The notes under the pieces were generated by a model, which saw only the letters and a program-made list of their open reading frames with translations, did not search any database and was not told the origin of the DNA. Source: Gautieria morchelliformis (Eukaryota; Basidiomycota; Agaricomycetes; Gomphales; Gomphaceae). Taken from it: 64,000 bases of DNA. The stretch spans positions 1 to 64,000 of the forward strand of contig WHVA01000438.1 of NCBI GenBank assembly GCA_015179125.1. The letters run 5' to 3'. Below are positions 34,057 through 45,670 of this stretch, one piece after another (positions within the stretch are counted from its first letter, which is position 1; every line of letters begins with the position of its first letter). A program made the translations under genes and the position numbers.

Positions 34057-35137
34057 TTAGATTAAAATGTTAATTAGTGCCTTTTTATCAAATGAAATCT
34101 GTTGCTTAGTGGTTGAAACCACTATGTTTGCCTCCCCTCTGTGTGCTGACTAAGCCCTTCGGGGCGCGTGCAACACTGATGAATGAGGGTCATGTGACCG
34201 TGTCGACAGAAGAACAGTGTCGATCCAAGGGATAGTCAAATCAAAAGCGTTCACTTTTAAGGTAGTATAGAGTAAACAGTGATAGTAGACTCTCAACGAA
34301 GATTTGGAATAAACTGTTAAGAATTGAGCTCTGTAACTATCAAACAAGATTACAGCAATTTCAGGAGGCAGAAAAAATCGATTCTGGATAATTTTGTTCA
34401 TACATTTGTACTAGCTATTTATACTATGTTGATAGTAACTTCTAGTGTTCAAGATATTGGATGGATGGGTCGAAAAACTACTTTGTAGCTAAGGGGTGAC
34501 TAATTTATAGTCATAAAGTCATAGGGTGATGGGGATAGTGTCAGGATTGTCTGGGCTTTGAAATAGAGATTTGTACCTAGTATACAAAGCCCCTGTCCAC
34601 ATGTTGTTAGGATAGTAATCAGTCAGACGTGTCATGGGATTCAAATAGAAAATGGATTTTGATTTTACTCTGCCCAGCATATATGCTGGGCTTGGAGATG
34701 GGGCCGCTGTCTCTGTGCCTCTCTTGTGTGGCAGCTGATTGAGTATATGTGTTGCAGATGACTTTCTCAGGTCACTCCACAACACCCTGTACCCCTGCGC
34801 AGTCTACTATTCTCTGCGGCGTTTGGTGCCCGTACCCCTCGGTACCTATGGCCTGGCGCCTGTCGATGTCATGGCTGATACCATCACCCGATAGGCGCGC
34901 CGTCCCTGATCGACCGCACGTGGCCGACGCTCGAACTCCTGTATATTACCCGATCTATGGGTAATATAGCGTGTCGTAAAATTCGTGTGATCGTCGTCTG
35001 CACCGACGTCTATCGTGAATGTAGTTTGTGTTTCTTTTGATTTTTCTTTTGTTTTTCTTTTGTTTTTCTTTTGTTTTTCTATTAGTTTCTTTTTATATAT
35101 AAATGATTTGAGTAAGATAATTGCGTTTATCACAACA
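34057..35137. mobile_element. Unidentified 1.08 kb insertion inside chromovirus copy 1
   Basis: Copy 2 of the chromovirus reads straight through GGACCATTCCGCTGCCCATAC in the antisense orientation. Copy 1 has this insert between two TCCGCT repeats (34,051-34,056 and 35,138-35,143), so the 5-6 bp repeat is probably a target duplication. The insert holds about four copies of the 11-mer TTTTTCTTTTG (35,039-35,085) and a TATATATAAA stretch next to them. It shows no inverted repeats and no domain, so its class is unknown. Confidence 0.7.
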
Positions 35138-35948
35138 TCCGCTGCCCGTACAGACCGTGAGTGCCCTTTCCGAAGTTCTTCCACCACCTTCACCACCGAC
35201 TCCTCCTTCTCTCCATTCCGGTACTGCCTCCGGATGTCCCCGAGCATTTCCGCTTCCGCCCCAACTGCAGTCACTCCCTCTAGGGCACGCATTGCAAAGA
35301 GACTTGGGTGGAGCAGTGTTATATCCGCGGTGTCTCCACTTCCGCTTCCATGATCCGCACGGCGGGATAGGGCATCGGGCTTGCCCATGGTGTGGCCGGG
35401 GCGGTGGTAGAGCATGAAGTCGAACCGGGACAGGTGTAGGGACCACCATGCTTGGCGTCGGTTCAACTTCTTTGACGTGCGGAAGTACTCGAGGTTCTTG
35501 TGGTCTGTCAAGATCTCAAATGGGCATAGGGCACCCTCGAGGAAGTGTCGCCACTCTTCCAGCGCTCGGATGATTGCTAGTATCTCCTTGTCATGGATCT
35601 CATAGTTCCGCTCAACCGGACTAAGGCTTTTAGAGAAAAAGGCAATCGGATGCCACCCCCCACCATCTTCCGATGACTGTTGCGAGAAGACCGCTCCGGT
35701 AGCTGTGTCGGAAGAATCTGCCTCGACTCGATAAGGGCAAGAGTCGTCGGGAAAGATCAGGACCGGGGCAGAAGTGATCAGCTCCTTGAGTTTGTCAAAG
35801 GAGGCCTGTTCCGGCTCTCCCCACCGCCACCCAACCTCCTTCTTGGTGAGGTCGAAGAGGGCACGGGCGTGGCAGGAGAAGTCCTTGATGAACCGCCGGT
35901 AGAAATTGACAAACCCAATGAAGGACTGGACCTCCTTCTTGTTCCGCG

Positions 35949-36636
35949 TGTTACGTATCGAGATTTCCACTAAGTCGGAACTGGAAAGGACAGCAGCTTC
36001 AACTTATAGGTTGCACCCCCAATGAACTATTGTCCTAGGTATTTCGGAAATGAGTCGGAAGTCGGAAAGTACTGGACCAAAGGTTTGGTTGGAACTTGAG
36101 TCGGAACTGAGGCGGAAGGCGGAAGACGGAGGGCTGAGAGAGACTGAGATCTTGCTAGACTCGCTGTGCTAAGAACAGGAGATGGAGCGAAGGAAATCAA
36201 GTATCGAAGGTGATTATCTGATTGCAGAATAACAGACATACATGAGGGGGTTTTATACAAAGCGCAGAACAACAAGTAATGGTATTGTACTAAGCAAATT
36301 CCAGAGGAAGCGGAAGTCGAGTAGACAATGTGTGGGAACTAACTGTTGGGAACAATGGGACTACAAGGGGGTTCAGGGTAAGGTAGAACAATGCAAAGAA
36401 CAAGGGGTTGGGAAAACATATCTGACAACGAACTACATTGGTGACTGGAGATATGGTTTTGATGGATGATGAAGCGGGTCCGGTGGGTCCGAGTAATAGA
36501 GTCGAAAGAACAAGGGAAATGTACAATGGGCGGAACGTCAGAAATATCGGAGGGGCGGAATGTATTGCGGAATATCGGGGGGGCGGAATGTGTGGCGGAA
36601 CTGAGGGTCGGAAGTCAGAAATGAACGGTCGTAACA
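35949..36636 (-). mobile_element. Solo LTR, family 2, within the pol region of chromovirus copy 1
   Basis: 688 bp, starting TGTTACG and ending CGTAACA, flanked by near-identical 5-bp repeats CCGCG and CCGTG. Copy 2 has the uninterrupted sequence at this place, confirming a later insertion. In minus orientation a TATA-like GTATAAAACCCCC lies in its middle. Only one LTR is present, so the internal part was lost by LTR-LTR recombination. Confidence 0.85.
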
Positions 36637-39629
36637 CCGTGGCACAGGCCAATCCGATACACCGGAAACTTTGACTGGGTCCATTTCCACCTTTCCCTCC
36701 GACACAATCAGCCCAAGATACTCTATCCGCATCCGCTCAAATTCACACTTTTCCGGATTGAGACACAGGTTGTATTCCCGGAGCCGTTCCAGCACTCTCC
36801 ACACACTTCCCGATGTTTGGACATTGTCTTTGTGAAGATGAGGATGTCATCGAGGTAGACGCAGGCAACCCCTTCTGCTATCATGTCACGGAAAATGTCA
36901 TTCATCATCGTCTGGAATGTGGCGGGACTGTTGGTGAGGCCAAAGAACATGACCTGTGGCTCAAAGAGTCCTTGGTTGGTGCGGAATGCGGCCTTCCACT
37001 CGTCTCCCTCCTGGATCCGAACATTATTGAAGCCCGAGTGGACATCCAGCTTAGTGAAGTACCTTGCCCCGCGGAGTTGTGTGATTAGTTTGGAAATGAG
37101 TGGAATGGGGTATCGGTTCTTGATCGTGATCGCATTCAAGGCCCGGTAGTCCTGCACAAGCCTGAGCGAGCCGTCCTTCTTCTTGATGAAGAACACCGGA
37201 GATGCCATGGGTGACTTGGAGGGGCGGATCCTCCCTGTACGGAGGTTTTCTGCAAGGAATGCATCGAGATCTACCTGCTCCTTGGGTGACAGCGGGTAGA
37301 CCTTGCAGTTGGTGGGCTTTGACCCGGGTTCCAATTTGATGGCATGGTCCCACAGCTTTCTGGAGGCAGGGCATCAAATGACTCCTTGGCCAAGACATCC
37401 TCGAACTCCCACAGGTACTCTGGAATTTCCACCTCCGCTTTATCATGCTTCTTGGAGGCTTCAGCAAGGCGTTGCGAAATGTTTCCGGTGGCGCGGATGT
37501 GTTCCGCTTCCGGTGGAAGGTTTACATACAGCAAGCGTCCCACTCCGCCAGAGTCTCTTCCGGGCTGAGTCGGATGACATCGGGATTGGGATCGGAATTG
37601 TAATTGGAAGTGGCATCCGGATCAAATTCCGCTTCCGAGTCTTCTTCTGCAAGCAGTGGATGGGGGCCAGAAGACATGTCTGTATGAGCCGTTCGGTCTT
37701 CCGCTGCTCCTGGCGCTCCTTCCGCATTTCTGACCGGCACATGTGACACTTGGCTGGGCACCGACTCATCAGCACCTTCCGAGTCTGCCAATTATCTCCT
37801 GGTTGTGCTCCTGGAGCCAGGTAAACCCGAGGATGATGTCTTGCTTCCCCAGGCTGGTCACTGCAAAGGAAGTGCGTTCTGTGTGCCCATCATAGCGGAG
37901 AATCGTGTCTACTATCGCCATGATGGACCCTGCCCATTGGGGCTTCCATCCACATTGAACACCGGGATTGCACGTTGCAACTTCCGCGTGGTCAGTCGGT
38001 TCTGTTCCACATAGTCCCGGTCTATAAACTGACCAGTGGCCCCGCAATCGACAAGGGCGGGTCCGGATTTGACTTCCGCAGTATCTGTTGTCTGGATCTC
38101 CACCTTAATGACTAGTGACTTGGGGCCAGGGGTGGAAGCAACAACATAGCGCTTCGGGAGGTGTCTCTCCCAAGGGCGGATGCGGGATGGACGGGGTGTC
38201 GGGTTTGGTTTTTGTGTGACTTTATCCGGTGGGTCTGTACGAACGAGGGGAGTGGGGGGTTTTCATTCTCTACTTCAAGACAGGCAAACCAGTTATGTAC
38301 AGGCAGCAGGGGCACACATCTCACCCGCTGCACGTCACAAAATCCGACGCATCTTCCACTCCCGATGCACCATGTTCCGCATTTTCGGAAACTCCTTCCG
38401 CAGAGGGCACTCCGCTCATGTCCGCGAGTGCGAGGACCTCTGGAAGGAGCTCGAGTTTCTCCTCCGTGGTCATAAGCCAGATGTCAAAGGCTTGGGGGCA
38501 CTCGCGAGCATAGTGACCTGGTTGTCGGCATCGGAAGCAGGTGATAGTTCTGTGGCCTTTTCCACGCATGCGGTCAACATCCATTGGGGCAGGGCCACTT
38601 TTCGAGGGAGGAGGGCTATGGTTCCTAATAGGAGCAGGCGGAGCAACCACCGGAAATATTTTCCGTGTGGGAGTGAATGCACTTCCGAGTTTTGGCATAG
38701 GTGGAGTAGGACGAGTGGAACTGCGTGTCATGTTCCGGTTTGTCTCCACGAAGGCCTCATTTACTTCCTGTTCCGGGACACCCTCTGCGCAGCGTGGTAC
38801 CACCCTTCTGGGTCATCAAAATCCGGAGCTCCATCCCCAAGCAGCGCGACTTGGTTCTGGAGTGTAGGATCAAGTCCCCGTCGGAATTTGATGACGATCG
38901 TCTTGTCGTCGTCATACTCCGCAAGGTCAATGAGCTCCTGGAAGCGATTGATGTAGTCATCGACCATATCCTTGGCCTGGTACCAGCTTGTCCCCTCGAG
39001 CTTCGCAAGGGCTGTGAGCTGCTCGTTTTTCGGGCAGAACTGGTCGGAAAATGTTTTCTCGAAGGCGTCCCAGTCCCGGAAGTAGTTCCCCTTGCCCTTT
39101 GCTTCATGTCGGATCACCTTGTTTGCAAAACGGGCTGTGCGGTCCGACTTGAAAAAGGACAATGCCCAGTGGATCCGAGCCTGGTCGTTCGGAAAGAGGT
39201 CTCCGACAATTGCGAAGTAGATGCTGCATGTGTTGAAGAATGCGTGTCCCTTCTCCCGATGTCTGTCAAAGTCCGCCGGAGTTGCGGGTTTGACCTTTGC
39301 TAACTTCGCCGACATCCTCTCTTACGCTGCTCCTGCTTTTCCAAAATCCGGATCATCCAGCATTTCATTTCCACCACCTTGTGGAATATCTAACTTAGCC
39401 AAAATCGCTTGTAAGGCTGTTTCAATCGCATCGGTCTTCATCCGGTTCCGCGTCAATTCCTCCTCCATATTCCGAAGACGATTGTCCGGATCCATGTCGG
39501 AAGGAGAAATATGGGACGGGATTTCCGGGGTTGGGAGCTCGACGTAAGAAGAGGGGCTGTCGTACGCTGTGTGTGCGGAAGAGGTCACGATCTCCGAGTC
39601 GCTGTCTCCGATTCCGAACGCACCTATGG

Positions 39630-40313
39630 TGTTACGTATCGAGATTTCCACTAAGTCGGAACTGGAAAGGACAGCGGCTTCAACTCATAGGTTGCGCCCC
39701 CGATGAACTATCATCCTAAGTATTTCGGAATTGAGTTGGAAGTCGGAAAGTACTGAGCCAAAGGTTTGGTCAGAACTTGGGTCGGAACTGAGGCGGAAGA
39801 CGGAAGACGGAAGGAGACTGAGATCTTGCTAGACTCTCTGTGCTAAGAACAGGAGATGGAGCGAAGGAAATCAAGTATCGAAGGTGATTATCTGATTGCA
39901 GAATAACAGACATACATGAGGGGGTTTTATACAAAGCGCAGAACAACAAGTAATGGTATGGTACTAAGCAAATTCTGGAGGAAGCGAAAGTCGAGTAGAG
40001 AATGTGTGGGAACTAACTATTGGGGACAATGGGACTACAAGGGGGTTTCAGGGTAAGGTAGAACAATGGCAAAGAACAAGGGGTCGGGAAAACATATCTG
40101 ACAATGAACTACAAGGGTGACCGGATTTATGGTTTTGATGGATGATGAAACGGGTCCGGTGGGTCCGAGTAATAGAGTCGAAAGACCAAGGGAATAGAAC
40201 AATGGGCGGAATGTCGGAAATGTCGGAGGGGCGGAATGTGTTGCGGAAATATCGCAGGGGCGGAATGTGTGGCGGAACTGAGGGTCGGAAGTCGGAAATG
40301 AACGGTCGTAACA
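39630..40313 (-). mobile_element. Solo LTR, family 2, in the leader/gag region of chromovirus copy 1
   Basis: 684 bp, same TGTTACG...CGTAACA ends and closely similar along its length to the LTR at 35,949-36,636, flanked by a perfect 5-bp duplication TATGG (39,625-39,629 and 40,314-40,318). Confidence 0.85.
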
Positions 40314-40866
40314 TATGGCGAGAGCAACACGCCATACGACCGCCGGTCCTCTAGGGGAGAGACTTTTCTGCTGTAAGGGCAACCCTGGCTGGTTGTGGAG
40401 ATCACACGACCACACAACTGACAAGGGGAAATCCAAAGTATGTATAAATGAACAGAGTATACAAGAGAGGGGATTCTCACCTGACAAGGGGAAATCCAAA
40501 GAGAAAAGTCTAAGGACCCCCAATGTCAGCGAGCCCATATTATACTACGCTGCGCAGCCAGGGACAACACTTGGCACCCGCCATCAACCCTGCATACTCA
40601 TGACCTCCCTGACCCTTGATCGACCCTTGATGCCACCTATTACGCGAGTCGCTTGATTTCCGACACTGTTCCGAGAGTGGAAGTCGGAAATTGGAGTGGA
40701 ACTGGCAAGGCGAACAGAACTGGTGGAAGTTCTCCCAGAAGCGGAATCATTTCCGAAAGCGGAGGCGGAGATGGAATCGGAACTGGAAGCGGAGTCGGAA
40801 ATGGAGTCGGAACTGGGTGTGGTGTCGGAACTGGAAATGGAAAACAGGGTGTCCCCTGACAGCTTG

Positions 40867-41345
40867 TCAACTTCGTAGGGTGTGCCCACTCAGTGTTCCA
40901 CCCTAATTTCAGGACACAGGGCTCGGCTCAAAGCTGAGGATCAGGATTGATATCAGATAGGAGAGCTTAGTGTATGAGGAGCTAATTCCATATCTGAACT
41001 GAGGAACTAACATACAAGATTGGGGGGTTTATATAGTAAAAGCAGGATGCAGGGTCAGGGCCATCAATGACCGGAACTAGCAGACAAGGGGGACAAAGGG
41101 ATGAATATATGGGGACTAACTAAGAAGAAATCAGAGGTGATGGAAAGGTATGAAGGGAAACCGAGCAAAGCCAACTGACCCTGAGTCTTCCTGAGCAAGT
41201 ACCAAAGCTGAGGCTTTGGGACCAGACTTGGGTACAGATTGTAACAGTACCTCCCCCTTATGGCCGAACCCCCATAAGGCCATAAGCATCACCAGGTTTG
41301 GAGGCTTATATAAGCATTGTTTTGCGTCTAACTTCTTGCCTTCTC
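40867..41345 (-). repeat. LTR-like segment of a third family (tentative)
   Basis: On the minus strand TTTACTATATAAACCCCCC (about 41,040-41,020) resembles the TATA region of the family 2 LTRs, and the wording around it (AGGAGCTAATTCC, AACTAACATACAAG) has the same layout. I could not fix both ends or a target duplication. Confidence 0.3.
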
Positions 41346-43401
41346 CCATCATGAGCAGGACTTTACGAAACATGTCAGGTGCTCAAGAAATCAACATCGC
41401 TGAAATTGATGAGCTCAACGTCGAATTTGTGCAAGCTGAGCGCAAAGTGGAAGAGCATAAGAACACTCTTATGTAAAAACGATGACTTGCGCAGGAGCAC
41501 AAGGAAGGGTTGGAAAAGAAATAGCTGGAGGATGCTCAAAAAGCCAAGGAGGAGCGGAAGGAATGGGAAGCACAGGCCAAAGCTGTGAAAAGAACCAACG
41601 AGGCCAAAAGGGCCAAGGATGAATGGAAAGTGCAGGAGGCCAAAGCCAAGGCTGAAAAACGCAAGAAAATAGATGATGACTTGTGGGCTGAAAGACTTTG
41701 GCAAGCCAAGAAAACACCAGCTGAGCCTGAATGGCCGTTGCAGATCACTATTGTTAGAGAATCAAGCAAGATGATAGCAGGTTCCAACTGTGTAAGGAGC
41801 TAGTGTACAACACGTAGAAAACTAATGAACCGTATGACGTCAACATGACGTTGCTTGCATTCCAACACACCTCCTTGAGCGACGGCTTCTCGAGTGACAG
41901 AAAGTCGAAATGTAATCAGAACAAAGAAGCTGCGATTTTATCGCCCGTTTCCTCCTTCTTCGGTTTGGGACAATTGGACTTGTAATGACCTTTCTTGCCA
42001 CAACTCAAGTGATCTCGGAAAGTTGCTTCTTGATTTTCTTGTTCTTGACATCTTGTACAGAATAGATAGGTCTTGAGAGTTCTACGACATCTTCGTGGGT
42101 ATTTTGTCGCACCTCCTCATTCAAAAGACGGGTGATGACATTTGGAAGTGTGAGTTCATTCGGGGGCAGGTTGGCAAGCGTGACGATAAGTGTAGAATAC
42201 AAACCTGGTAGTCTGGCAGTGAGTGCAAGAATGATGTCTTCATCAATAACTGTAACTCCAGCAGCGTCGAGACGGTATGCGGTATTTTTGACATCGGCTA
42301 TCCATGAATTCATGACCTGGTTGTCCTGTTTCTTCATATACAGGAATTCACGGCGAAGGGCAAGGTTGGTCACAAATTGGCGAGCGCGATGGACTTGTTC
42401 AAGGTTCTCCCAAATCTCAGTTGGGTTACTGACCCGAGCATGAGGGAGTTGGGATGGTTCGATGTGGAGAATGATTTTCGCGCGGGCCACTTCTTGCTTC
42501 TTAACATAAGCATGAACGGCCTTGGAGCTGTCAGTGCCTGTGGGGCGACGCTCAGTCCCATCAACCACATCCCAAAGGTCCTTCTCAATGAGCAGGGCCT
42601 CCATCATATAATGCTAGTCTGCATAATTCTATTCAGCTTCTCAAACTGAGTCTCTGGCATGATTGCAAGTGATTTGAGCTTTCGGTAGCCTCAACAATGG
42701 TGCACGCTTTCAGCAGGCATGACTTTCGACAATTGAGCTTTCGGTAGGCTCAACAACAGTGCACGCTTTCGATAGGCGTGTCAACTTCGGCCTTGACAGG
42801 CAAGGGGTGTATGCAGTTGTGTTAGAGAATCAAGTGAGATGATAGCAGGTTCCAACTGTGTAAGGAGCTAGTGAACAACACATAGAAAACTAATGAATCG
42901 TATGACGTCAACATGACGTCGCTCACATTCCAACAACTATGCCAGAAGACTGTCCGGTATTGGAGTCAGCAGTGGCCAGGGCCAAGGTGCTGAATGTCGA
43001 GATGCTGAGGTGATGGGAAGTTGGGGGTAAGTCTCGGGTGGGAGGCTCGGGGGCTTGGAAGCATACGGAGAAGCCAGAGGAAGAAGGGGAGCTTGACATC
43101 GGCAAGGAGTTCTGAACATGGTGTACGTGAATCGCCAGCGGAACTCAAAGTTCATCTGGTACATGTCGCAATGGGTGATGGCAGCAGGACAAGCTGGCAA
43201 ATGGAGACTGATATGGGTTTTGGGGTTTGGGTTCAGACTCAAGTTTCAAGGATGAAATGGAAAGGGGGGAATCAGAAAAAAGAAAAGGGAAGGGCAAACA
43301 GAGGGAAACAGAAAATGCTGAGGAAGGTTCGAAGGGACTTTGAAAATGAAGATAGGGACAAGGATATGGAAACAGATGAGGAAGGAAAAATTTTAGAATA
43401 G
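41346..43401 (+). pseudogene. Degenerate Lys/Glu-rich coiled-coil frame, interrupted
   Basis: From about 41,371 the plus strand reads SGAQEINIAEIDELNVEF and then, with in-frame stops, a long Lys/Glu/Ala-rich coiled-coil stretch (EGLEKK, DAQKAKEERKEWEAQAKA, KRAKDEWKVQEAKAKAEK, DDDLWAERLWQAKKTPAEP). At the ACTAT site it is cut by the gag-only copia element (41,752-42,935). The plus strand continues after it (MPEDCPVLESAVARAKVLN), followed by a basic Lys/Arg-rich frame at 43,021-43,401. I do not recognise the family; similar coiled-coil frames occur in fungal repeats. Confidence 0.45.
41752..42935 (-). mobile_element. Copia-type gag-only element (TR-GAG-like), 1,184 bp
   Basis: Two 116-bp LTRs (42,820-42,935 as 5', 41,752-41,867 as 3') start TGTTGGAATG and end TTCTCTAACA in element orientation. 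A perfect 5-bp target duplication ACTAT flanks them (41,747-41,751 and 42,936-42,940). Between them on the minus strand is an open gag frame of 200 residues (42,607-42,005), with the copia/UBN2-type pattern: KDLWDVVDGTERRPTG, EIWENLEQVHRARQF, FLYMKKQDNQVMNSWIADV, LPGLYSTLIVTLANLP and TRLLNEEVR. A zinc-knuckle-like CGKKGHYKSNCPK follows at about 42,005-41,960. There is no room for pol. The LTRs differ at about 8 of 116 positions, so it is older than chromovirus copy 1. Confidence 0.8.
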
Positions 43402-44850
43402 TTGTAACTACAGGTTTGGGAATATTGGAAATGTGACTTGTCTTTTTTTTGGAATCAAATTTCTTTGGGATCAGGAACGGAAATGGAAAATGGACAGAGA
43501 CAGGGAAACAGATAGACAGATACATGGATGACGGATGATGGAAAATTAGAGAGAGGAAAGCCAAGAACTACAAGTCTAAGTATTTGGCAAAACGGCCAAG
43601 ATAAAGCATAGAAAAGAGTGTGGTTTTTTATTTAACTAATAAATTGACAGTAAATTAGTGAAAGAAAATTAGGGGGGGGGGGGGGGCAGCGGGGTGAAGC
43701 TTGGGTTCATGGAACCCATGGTCCAGGCCTGGCAGGGTAGGCTGAGTGAAAGTTGGTCATGATGTTGGTCACATGGCTGAGCTTGGTTGCAAGGACACAT
43801 GATGTCTCTTCATCAGTACCTTCATAACTGTTATAATAGCTTGGTGGCGGGGTTGCATATGCAGTGGGGGAGTTATAAGATCATAGAGGGGCATATATAG
43901 AATGAGATGAGAACACAACTTCAGTTGTATGCACAAACACCATGTGCAGTGACAATAACACTGTGTCATGACACGTTTATTTCCCATACTCAGAAGCTCA
44001 GTTTTCCTATTTTCTCACTCCACCTTCGTGTTCGTTCCGATCGCCATTGTCATGTTCGGCAACCAATTCTCGCTGTTCGCGCCAATTACCATAGCCACGC
44101 CGTCAAAACGCATGATCGATGTCTTGGGACTGACTCGGCAGTCATCGCTGGGTCTACCACCTCCTCTGCATGACCCTCTTCTGATGGTGTTTTGGTAATT
44201 GGATTGTCATGACCTGTGTATTTCCTGCACCTTGTTACCCCCATTTCCCCTTTCGCTACTCCTCCCCAGTGTTCGCTCGGCTTCGCCCTCCACCTCGACC
44301 TGTCCTCCTCTATGTCACCTCTGTTCGCCCTTCCTCACATTTCTCTGAACGATCATTTGCTGCTCGCATCATTCACCAACAGGCACACCATCAAATCACG
44401 ATCGACATACCTATCCGGCATGATGGCTCGTCAGTAACTCCATCAGCCTCTTGATCCAACCCCCTTTTGGTGTCCATATGAGCAGGGTGCGTTTGCAGGA
44501 CGTCCTACCCGTGGGTCGTGTGGGATCAACCCAGTAGATGAAGAACCCGTGCAGGGCAGTGTATATGCGGGCACCAAGACATGGTTTCGTACACAGGTGT
44601 CTTCGCCACCTTCACCGTCCGTCGTTTCATGTTCTCCCTCTTCTCTGATTCTATTGTATGTTTATTTCATCTATGTTGTATCATGACTGCGCACCCCTAT
44701 CCAACCCTGACTCGTGACAGCCTCTTTCCTATTCGCTGACACCTTATGAGCATTCGATATAAGTAGTTTACATTCACATGTATATTCCCCAGTTCAATTA
44801 TCATACGTCGTTGAGCTTGAAATAATTGACATGATATGTTGTTACATTTG
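43402..44850. other. No gene recognised; 15-base G run
   Basis: A homopolymer of 15 G lies at 43,672-43,686. Short frames at 43,900-44,450 are unrecognised, although a stretch in 43,980-44,200 (FAPITIATPSKRMIDVLGL) looks mildly coding. Confidence 0.4.
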
Positions 44851-44852
44851 GG

Positions 44853-45150
44853 TCGGAAAGGACAGTGGCTTCAATGTATGTGTTGCGCCCCCAATGAACT
44901 ATTGACCTAAGTATTTCAGATCAGAAGTCAGAAGTCAGAAGTCAGAAGAGGCAGAGGTAGAGAAGGGTTCAAGAATCGTTCTAAGTCAAGAGTCAGAAAT
45001 CGAGTTTGAGGCCAGAGGAAGTACTCGCTGTGCTAAGAACAGGAGATGATGTGAGGGAGTCAAGTATTGAAGTTGATAATCTGATTGCAGAATAAAGCAC
45101 ATACATGAGTGCGTTTTATACAAATAGCTGGAGCAACATGTAATGTAATG
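44853..45150 (-). mobile_element. Truncated LTR fragment of family 2
   Basis: It matches the first half of the family 2 solo LTRs (GGAAAGGACAG, GTTGCGCCCCCAATGAACTA, GTGCTAAGAACAGGAGATG, TCTGATTGCAGAATAA, TACATGAG.G.GTTTTATAC) but is more diverged and lacks both ends. A short AGAAGTC repeat (AGAAGTCAGAAGTCAGAAG) lies at about 44,930. Confidence 0.7.
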
Positions 45151-45189
45151 TAAGTTGTACGTTCAATGACATCAAAAGGTTTCTTGGCT

Positions 45190-45375
45190 TCATCCAATAT
45201 TTTGTTCTGAATAGAGACCTACCTTCTTCTTGTTCAAGAAAAGATGATTGTTCCATAGTCTGTCAAAGACTATGTGGAGATGTTCCTCATGCTCTTTGAT
45301 TGAGTGTGAGAATATGAACATGTTAGATGGAAAAAGAGATGTGAGCACCAGTGCATTATCATGCGCTGATGGCAC
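45190..45375 (-). mobile_element. Ty3-type reverse transcriptase fragment
   Basis: A 61-codon minus frame contains MFIFSHSIKEHEEHLHIVFD and RLWNNHLFLNKKKVGLYSEQ, the stretch that follows the YxDD box in Ty3 reverse transcriptases. It is an isolated fragment; the rest of the element is absent. Confidence 0.6.
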
Positions 45376-45379
45376 TTGA

Positions 45380-45670
45380 TTGGCCTGCGACTCTTCTACA
45401 TATCCTCACAGTGCTATTCTATTGGTTAAGTAGGTAGTCATGTATGTAGCAAACCTCATGCAGTAAATCACCAGCATTGTGCTATTATTCTAGCCCATGA
45501 GGCTTTTGACTGGATGGTGTTAAATCAGTTGGTGTCCATGTCAAGATTGGTTTTCAGGTGGTAATATCGTGTATTAGTGAACACAGCGAATGCCTGAATA
45601 CCTTGTTCAAATAAGTATGCCGTTCGGTGAATAGGTGAACCAATGAATGTTCACAAGGTAAGAGGGTTTG
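45380..45670. other. No gene recognised
   Basis: Mixed sequence between retroelement fragments and the second copy of the dispersed repeat. Confidence 0.4.

Larger units (their letters stand above)
32141..40861 (-). mobile_element. Ty3/gypsy chromovirus copy 1, with nested insertions
   Basis: The 5' LTR is 40,372-40,861 and the 3' LTR 32,141-32,630, 490 bp each, starting TGTCAGGGGACACC and ending TTGCCCTTACA in element orientation. They differ at about six positions (about 1%), so the insertion is young. The 5-bp target duplication GCTTG is perfect (32,136-32,140 and 40,862-40,866). Going down the minus strand one meets gag (about 39,620-38,330, with a CCHC knuckle CFRCRQPGHYARECP), protease (about 38,060), reverse transcriptase (about 37,330-36,650), RNase H (about 35,930-35,300), integrase (about 33,970-33,100) and a chromodomain (about 32,880-32,720). 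A purine-rich tract (GCTAGAGGGGGGGTGA) sits at the 3' LTR. Three other insertions interrupt it. It is broken, with roughly ten breaks counting those insertions. Confidence 0.9.

Noticed and set aside
34846-35970. 374-codon frame as a host gene
   Set aside because: It is RNase H sequence of the chromovirus running into the unidentified insertion.
39322-39651. Separate small gene upstream of gag
   Set aside because: The start of the frame lies in the family 2 solo LTR and the rest is chromovirus gag leader sequence.
43672-43686. Poly-G tract as a regulatory or telomeric feature
   Set aside because: A single homopolymer run without repeat structure; it may even be length-uncertain sequence.
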